DNA from: Bacillus fonticola
GTDB lineage: Bacteria > Bacillota > Bacilli > Bacillales > JC228
Direction of reading: 5' to 3'
Assembly (NCBI RefSeq): GCF_012955605.1
Contig: NZ_CP052135.1
Span: forward strand, 1,519,501-1,583,500
Length of the DNA: 64,000 bases
Below the pieces are notes generated by a model. The model was not told the DNA's origin. It made no database searches and saw nothing but the letters and a program-made list of their open reading frames with translations. Each line of letters begins with the position of its first letter. Position 1 is the stretch's first letter. A program made the position numbers and the translations under genes. Of this stretch, positions 59,916-64,000 are shown piece after piece.

Positions 59916-59973
59916 CGTACTATTCCCTCCTAAACTAGCGCACGCCACAAAATCTTCTCAGAGAAGGAAAACG

Positions 59974-60045
59974 TGTACATACATGTTGTGGATTAATTCT
60001 AAACCTGTACATACAGGTTTGTCAACGAGAATGTAAGCGGAATCA
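59974..60045 (-). promoter_or_regulatory. treP promoter with two TreR-like operators and a cre
   Basis: On the minus strand, -35 TTGACA (60020-60025) and -10 TAGAAT (59996-60001) are 18 bp apart. The palindrome CCTGTACATACAGG (60004-60017) fills the spacer, and a second copy TGTACATACATG lies at 59974-59985, about 31 bp (three helical turns) downstream. TGTAAGCGGAATCA at 60032-60045 matches the CcpA cre consensus with one difference. Repression by TreR and CcpA control are inferred. Confidence 0.8.
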
Positions 60046-60064
60046 AACAAATTTCGACTACAGC

Positions 60065-60116
60065 TACTGTGTAATGAGATTCATTAAAAAAGCAACAATC
60101 TTTTAGAAAACAGCCT
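60065..60116. repeat. End fragment of the MITE-like element
   Basis: CTACTGTGTAATGAGATTCA through TTTTAGAAAACAGCCT is almost identical to the right end of copy 1 at 7449-7500. The rest of the element is missing. Confidence 0.8.
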
Positions 60117-60163
60117 TATAAAAAAACATGAAGTTGTTGTGTTATCCTTTCCAAAGAAACGCA

Positions 60164-60196
60164 AAAAACGCATAAACCCGGAAGGATTTATACGTC
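60164..60196 (-). terminator. Terminator of selC
   Basis: ACGTATAAATCC pairs with GGGTTTATGCGT with two mismatches, followed by TTTTTT on the minus strand, about 20 bases after the tRNA. Confidence 0.8.
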
Positions 60197-60218
60197 TGTA
60201 CTTTGAATTGAATAACTT

Positions 60219-60313
60219 GGCGGGACTGTGTGGGAATCGAACCCACCAGAGACGGCACGCGCCTCCCTAAGGTTTTGAAGACCCCGGCAAGCACCAGCTA
60301 CACAACCAGCCCC
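60219..60313 (-). tRNA. selC: tRNA-Sec (anticodon UCA)
   Basis: 95 bases, the length usual for bacterial tRNA-Sec. The anticodon loop CUUCAAA gives UCA. Acceptor GGGGCUG pairs with CAGUCCC before an encoded GCCA. The T arm is GUGGG-UUCGAUU-CCCAC. The long variable arm folds as GGGAGGC / GCCGUCUC with one bulge. TATAAT on the minus strand at 60331-60336 with TTGTAG at 60354-60359 is a promoter. It stands 13 kb from selA. Confidence 0.96.
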
Positions 60314-60330
60314 AAAAGGAACGCTCATTC

Positions 60331-60359
60331 ATTATAACGGAATCTTTTCTTGTCTACAA
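60331..60359 (-). promoter_or_regulatory. Promoter of selC
   Basis: TATAAT at 60331-60336 with TTGTAG 17 bp upstream, 17 bases before the tRNA 5' end, so transcription starts close to it. Confidence 0.65.
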
Positions 60360-60372
60360 GCGTTTACCTCCG

Positions 60373-60401
60373 TTGAGTCATGAAGCCTTCCTCGGTATAA
60401 T
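60373..60401 (+). promoter_or_regulatory. Sigma-A promoter of yneK
   Basis: TTGAGT and TATAAT with a 17-bp spacer, 18 bases before the GTG start. Confidence 0.75.
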
Positions 60402-60419
60402 AGAGATGAGGTGAGCACG

Positions 60420-60857
60420 GTGCTAGAAGGTTGGTTTCTTTGGTTTATCCTAATTTGGATCGTTATTTTAATTTCCCTATTTTCAATCGGTGGATTTTTT
60501 ATGTTTCGCAAATTTTTGAAACGACTTCCGAAAGAGGATGGAAAATCAATTTTGGACTGGGAAGAATATTATGTAGACAAAACGCGTCACATGTGGGATG
60601 ACGAGCAAAAATCCCTTTTAGAAGAGCTCGTTAGTCCTGTACCGGAATTGTTTCGTGATGTGGCCAGACAAAAAATTGCGGGGAAAATTGGCGCACTTGC
60701 AATTGAAGAAAAGGCACAGAAGTTGTCGCTTTCTCTCATTATCCGGGGGTACATTGAGGCCACCCCGAAACGTGATCACAAGTTTTTGCGAAAAAAGTTA
60801 TCTGAACTCGAAATTGATTCTAGTCCTTTCGAAGCACACTTTCAAAAAGGTCAATAA
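60420..60857 (+). CDS. yneK: DUF2621 membrane protein (YneK)
   Basis: 145 residues from a GTG after AGGTGAG; this start (MLEGWFLWFIL) agrees with YneK. One N-terminal membrane segment, a soluble domain with a coil. Function unknown. It keeps the position it has in B. subtilis, next to ccdC. Confidence 0.88.
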   Translation: MLEGWFLWFILIWIVILISLFSIGGFFMFRKFLKRLPKEDGKSILDWEEYYVDKTRHMWDDEQKSLLEELVSPVPELFRDVARQKIAGKIGALAIEEKAQKLSLSLIIRGYIEATPKRDHKFLRKKLSELEIDSSPFEAHFQKGQ

Positions 60858-60921
60858 AAGGTAAGCATAGAACGGCGGGGGCTATCTTCAATCCGAGTAA
60901 GTAGCAGTAGGTTCTACAAAC

Positions 60922-60948
60922 AAAAAAAACAACCCCTAAACGAGGTTG
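60922..60948 (-). terminator. Terminator of ccdC
   Basis: A short stem CAACC / GGTTG followed by TTTTTTTT on the minus strand, just after the stop codon. Confidence 0.7.
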
Positions 60949-60957
60949 CGACCCAAT

Positions 60958-61437
60958 TCAATAGCTCGGCGGGACAGGTCGAATCGTCTCCTGCTCGAGC
61001 TTTTTGAATTTTACATACATCGCGAGTCGCCACGGAACAATCATCCCAAAAGCAAGTAAGTAAAACATCCCACTTAAGGCAGCGACTTCAAAAGAAGAAC
61101 TAAGTATCACCTTCAATAGTAAACGAACACCTACCAAACCTAGCAAAATCCATAAAAAGGCTTTCGATCTCTTTAAGTAAATATCATTTCCCCGTATTTC
61201 AAAGGTAGATGTTTTGATAAGAAATATGGAAAAAAGCATTCCCACCACAAACGCTTCCGCCGTTTCCATCCAGGTGACACGAAATGGCGGGAAAACAAAC
61301 ATAAGTGCACCGGTACTCATAAAAAACGGGGGCAATATAATTTTCTTTGCTGTCACCGGCCGATTCGACGCTCTCATACGGACAGCAAAAACAACAAGTG
61401 CCATGGCAACTGCCACAACAGAAGTAAATATAGCCAT
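60958..61437 (-). CDS. ccdC: CcdC membrane protein
   Basis: 159 residues from the ATG after AGAAAGGAAAGG. Four or five membrane segments. Matches CcdC (YneJ), which follows the CheY-like YneI in B. subtilis; that name comes from the locus and CcdC itself is not required for cytochrome c. Confidence 0.9.
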   Translation of the reverse strand: MAIFTSVVAVAMALVVFAVRMRASNRPVTAKKIILPPFFMSTGALMFVFPPFRVTWMETAEAFVVGMLFSIFLIKTSTFEIRGNDIYLKRSKAFLWILLGLVGVRLLLKVILSSSFEVAALSGMFYLLAFGMIVPWRLAMYVKFKKLEQETIRPVPPSY

Positions 61438-61575
61438 AAAAACCTTTCCTTTCTCTCTTCCCCTCATTATACAATGACTTTTAAAATCACACAAAGTCAA
61501 AAAAGGAGACAATTGTCACAAGGGGTCCCTAGTGTAGAGCAAACTACCTTTTACACTACACAAAAAAAGCGCGGC

Positions 61576-61935
61576 TCAACTAAGCACACGCTCAATAGCA
61601 TCTAGAATTCGATGGCGCTCAAACGGTTTAGTCACAAAGTCCTTAGCACCCGCTTCAATGCATTGCATTACCACTTTTTTTTGCCCGAGGGCAGTGCACA
61701 TTATCACTTTCGCACTTGGGTCCTCTTCAATGATTTGATGCATAGCTTCCAAACCATTTAGTACGGGCATCGTGATGTCCATTAACACTAGATCGGGCTG
61801 TAGAATGCGATAGTGCGTAATGGCATCTTGGCCATTCTCTGCCTCCCCAACGACGCGATGACCGTTTTGTTCTACGATCTCTTTTAACGTCATTCGCATA
61901 AACGTAGCATCGTCGACGATCAGAACGGTGGCCAT
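61576..61935 (-). CDS. yneI: CheY-like single-domain response regulator (YneI/CcdB)
   Basis: 119 residues, receiver domain only: acidic pair at 8-9, phospho-acceptor Asp 53 in LMDITMP and the Lys of VTKPF. No output domain. ATG after GAGGAGATC. In B. subtilis the same protein lies between ccdA and ccdC. Confidence 0.93.
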   Translation of the reverse strand: MATVLIVDDATFMRMTLKEIVEQNGHRVVGEAENGQDAITHYRILQPDLVLMDITMPVLNGLEAMHQIIEEDPSAKVIMCTALGQKKVVMQCIEAGAKDFVTKPFERHRILDAIERVLS

Positions 61936-62070
61936 GTTGATCTCCTCACTTCAATTCATTCTTTGGGAATAGTTCCTTTTGCTTATTTTTCATCTACTAC
62001 GAATGTACCAGTGTTCTGACATTTGATCAAGGTTTAGTTCAGGGATTTTCAAGAAATTCAAACTTCCTCC

Positions 62071-62778
62071 TTAAAATCCAGTAAAACCACCCATAAAAGT
62101 TGTAAAGAAGGCGATAATATCCGTCATCAAATCAAAGAACAATAATATCCCCATAAGGATCATAACCCAACCGCCAAACTTCATAATTCTCTCCGAATAC
62201 TTCATAAAGTTTTTCATTCTTCCAATAAAAAAGCTCATGATGAAAAAAGGAACACTGAACCCAAGAGAATACATAGATAAATACACAACACCTTGATCCG
62301 GGTCTGTAGCCGCCATGCTGAGAACGGCCCCTAGGATAGGACCTGTACAAGGCGTCCAACCCGCAGCAAAGGCAATCCCGATTAGAATGGAGCCGAAATA
62401 ACCGGTTGGGCGATTTTTAAATTGAATGGTATGGCCTTTCATGAGGAATTTCGGCCGAAAAAAACCAATAACGACCAAACCAAAAAATACTAAAAAGATA
62501 GCTCCAAATTGTCTTATAGCGTCTTGGTAATCATAAAAGAATGAGCCGACAAAGCTTGTCGTAAAACCTAACGCAATAAAGACGACGGAGAATCCGATCA
62601 AAAAAAACACAGTATGTAGTATACTTCTTCTCTGTAGCATTACTTGCTCGTTGTTTACTTCTGATATGCTCATGCCTGTCACGTATGACAAGAATGCGGG
62701 ATATAACGGTAAGCAGCAAGGAGAGATAAAACTTAAAAAACCAGCTGCAAACGCTAAGAATATTGTTACATCTTCCAT
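62071..62778 (-). CDS. ccdA: Cytochrome c biogenesis thiol-electron carrier CcdA
   Basis: 235 residues from the second ATG after GGGGAGG, the same length as in B. subtilis. Six membrane segments; the redox Cys are in SPCCLPLYPAFLSYVTG and GWTPCTGPILGAVLS. It passes reducing power across the membrane for cytochrome c and spore-cortex thioredoxins. Compare the CcdA-like protein at 8823. Confidence 0.95.
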   Translation of the reverse strand: MEDVTIFLAFAAGFLSFISPCCLPLYPAFLSYVTGMSISEVNNEQVMLQRRSILHTVFFLIGFSVVFIALGFTTSFVGSFFYDYQDAIRQFGAIFLVFFGLVVIGFFRPKFLMKGHTIQFKNRPTGYFGSILIGIAFAAGWTPCTGPILGAVLSMAATDPDQGVVYLSMYSLGFSVPFFIMSFFIGRMKNFMKYSERIMKFGGWVMILMGILLFFDLMTDIIAFFTTFMGGFTGF

Positions 62779-63010
62779 CATTTCCTCCCCTTTCATACTA
62801 TATGTTAGTGTACCACTCAACACGTTGAATACGAACCGATCTATTTCCGAACATGTGTCATTCTCATAACACTTGATGTGTCGTGTTTACAAGCAGTTCA
62901 ATGTGGTAATGGTAGAATAAACGTCTCACTCATAGGGGGTCCTAAACACTCTATCGTTTCTACCATTTTCATAAAGTTTACGTTTTGTCAAAAAACGTTA
63001 ACACTTTCCT

Positions 63011-63039
63011 TTGAATCCTTGTCTAAAATCGTTTATACT
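63011..63039 (+). promoter_or_regulatory. Sigma-A promoter of the Spo0E-like gene
   Basis: TTGAAT and TATACT with a 17-bp spacer, 80 bases before the GTG start. Confidence 0.65.
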
Positions 63040-63119
63040 TACACATATATCCACGACATACAGTTACTAGAACAATTGACCCGAGTATACGGAATCTCCA
63101 AAAGAAAGGACTCTGTATC

Positions 63120-63317
63120 GTGTCGAAATATGAAATGCTTCGAAAAATCGAACAAAAAAGATCGGAATTGATACGTGTTGCTAGTCGTAACGGTCTCAAT
63201 TCATCTCTTGCTATTCAGTATAGCCAAGAGCTTGACGCACTTCTCAACCAGTATGATCAACAGGATCTAAAAAAGGATCGGACCTTAAACGCATTCCAAT
63301 CGATCTCGTCATCATAA
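63120..63317 (+). CDS. Spo0E-like aspartyl-phosphate phosphatase
   Basis: 65 residues from a GTG after AAAGAAAGGA. A helical hairpin with the Spo0E motif YSQELDALLNQY. Such proteins remove the phosphate from Spo0A and delay sporulation. It is divergent from ccdA and convergent with yneF. Confidence 0.9.
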   Translation: MSKYEMLRKIEQKRSELIRVASRNGLNSSLAIQYSQELDALLNQYDQQDLKKDRTLNAFQSISSS

Positions 63318-63449
63318 TGAGAATAAAATACGTTTGTTGCTCTATGAATCTTTTAGGAACTTTAGCCATCCAGTACATACATCGCCCATAGGCACACATT
63401 GATCATCATGTATGGGTGATGGCAGAAGTTTTTCGATGACAACCTAGAC

Positions 63450-63478
63450 AAAAAGCACCCCAATTCGGAGTGCTTTTT
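63450..63478. terminator. Bidirectional terminator before yneF 3' end
   Basis: AAAAAGCACTCCG on the minus strand pairs with GGGGTGCTTTTT; T runs on both sides. A separate hairpin, CATCGCCCATA / TATGGGTGATG at 63381-63422, may end the Spo0E-like gene. Confidence 0.8.
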
Positions 63479-63480
63479 CT

Positions 63481-63696
63481 TTATTTGGACGATTGCTTGT
63501 TCATTGCTGCCATCATTTGGTTGATTTTTTTTTGCGACGGTTTTTGACCCATCTGCATCATCATCATACGTAGCATCTGTTCATTAATCGGTGGATTTTC
63601 TTTTAAGTAGTTCATCATGTATTTACGCGCGATGAAAAACCCGAGAGCGACTCCTGCAAGAAGCGCAATGACCCCGACTAGAATGGGTACCCACAT
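63481..63696 (-). CDS. yneF: YneF membrane protein
   Basis: 71 residues from the ATG after GGAGGAAACAAAGG. One N-terminal membrane segment, then [20 protein letters not shown] and a Met-rich tail, the YneF (UPF0154) pattern. Function unknown. Confidence 0.93.
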   Translation of the reverse strand: MWVPILVGVIALLAGVALGFFIARKYMMNYLKENPPINEQMLRMMMMQMGQKPSQKKINQMMAAMNKQSSK

Positions 63697-63767
63697 TCCT
63701 TTGTTTCCTCCTTCATGTTGTATGTCTTTTATTAGTTTACACAACGAGAAAGAGTTAGACAAGATTC

Positions 63768-64000
63768 CTATACATATTTCTGCTGTTTACGAGGTTTTAA
63801 CCAACCATATCGTGAACAACTACGCTCAATTGCTAGAAAATTGTCTACTTTACGCAACCTCTCGAAAAGTAAACTATCTACCTCTTCTTCTTCGCCGTAA
63901 ACATCTATGGTTAACAACTCGTTTGTCCATCGGATCGTTGCATGCCAACGAAAGTCACGATCTTGCAAGTATACACCCTGTCCTTTCCTCGTACCACCAA
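63768..64000 (-). CDS. sirA: Sporulation inhibitor of replication SirA (C-terminal part)
   Basis: The gene runs in from the right edge; about 77 codons are visible. [18 protein letters not shown] and [15 protein letters not shown] match the C-terminus of SirA (YneE), which binds DnaA domain I and blocks new rounds of replication when sporulation starts. Its neighbour yneF agrees with B. subtilis order. The true start is outside the window. Confidence 0.85.
   Translation of the reverse strand, partial: GGTRKGQGVYLQDRDFRWHATIRWTNELLTIDVYGEEEEVDSLLFERLRKVDNFLAIERSCSRYGWLKPRKQQKYV

Noticed and set aside
60411-60419. Upstream GTG as the yneK start (MSTVLEGW)
   Set aside because: That GTG overlaps the AGGTGAG binding site of the downstream GTG, which matches the family N-terminus.

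Overview
The window is a chromosomal segment of an endospore-forming, low-to-mid GC member of the Bacillaceae. The evidence is the spore genes (sspN, sspO, sspP, tlp, a CotF-like coat protein, a Spo0E-like phosphatase, sirA), strong AGGAGG-type ribosome binding sites, frequent TTG and GTG starts, and a gene order that follows the Bacillus subtilis yneE to parC region: sirA, yneF, ccdA, yneI, ccdC, yneK, sspP, sspO, acnA, sspN, tlp, yneP, yneQ, plsY, yneT, parE, parC. The species cannot be named from this sequence alone.

Layout. 1-14.4 kb is a metal and envelope-redox block. It holds the His-rich start of a CopB-like metal ATPase, an Asp-box propeller protein, a Met-rich multicopper oxidase lipoprotein, mntH behind a MntR-like box, two two-component systems, a second lgt, a CcdA/SafE-like membrane protein, the YIEGIA pair, a Cys-rich copper-storage protein and a CotF-like protein. 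14.6-24.2 kb is accessory: a LysE-type exporter, an FMN reductase divergent from an HxlR regulator, a DUF1646 transporter, an MFS pump, an aldo/keto reductase, a staygreen-family protein, a VCBS-repeat protein, and two large tandem-repeat arrays. 24.3-43.4 kb is conserved backbone (parC, parE, yneT, plsY, yneP/yneQ, a double AAA ATPase, spore proteins, aconitase) with three more repeat arrays. 43.4-60.4 kb holds an AtoE permease, a selenocysteine system, sbcDC with a type II pantothenate kinase, a YvrJ/DUF2922/DUF1659 cluster and the trehalose PTS operon. 60.4-64 kb is yneK, ccdC, yneI, ccdA, a Spo0E-like gene, yneF and a partial sirA.

The main find is the selenocysteine system: selA, selB, a 95-nt tRNA-Sec (anticodon UCA) and, between selA and selB, a 77-codon SelW-like (Rdx family) gene with an in-frame UGA at codon 11 in a CxxU motif. 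A hairpin with a GGUCU loop lies 16 nt after the UGA. An ordinary gene finder splits or drops this gene. selD is not in the window.

The second theme is five intergenic tandem arrays with unit lengths of 20 bp (four arrays) or 41 bp (one array) but at least three unrelated unit sequences. They sit mostly at gene 3' ends, which suggests that the period or physical DNA property matters rather than the sequence. Two families of dispersed structured repeats (a MITE-like element with AGGCTGTTTTC ends, and an AAAAGCGGAAG element) are also scattered through intergenic DNA.
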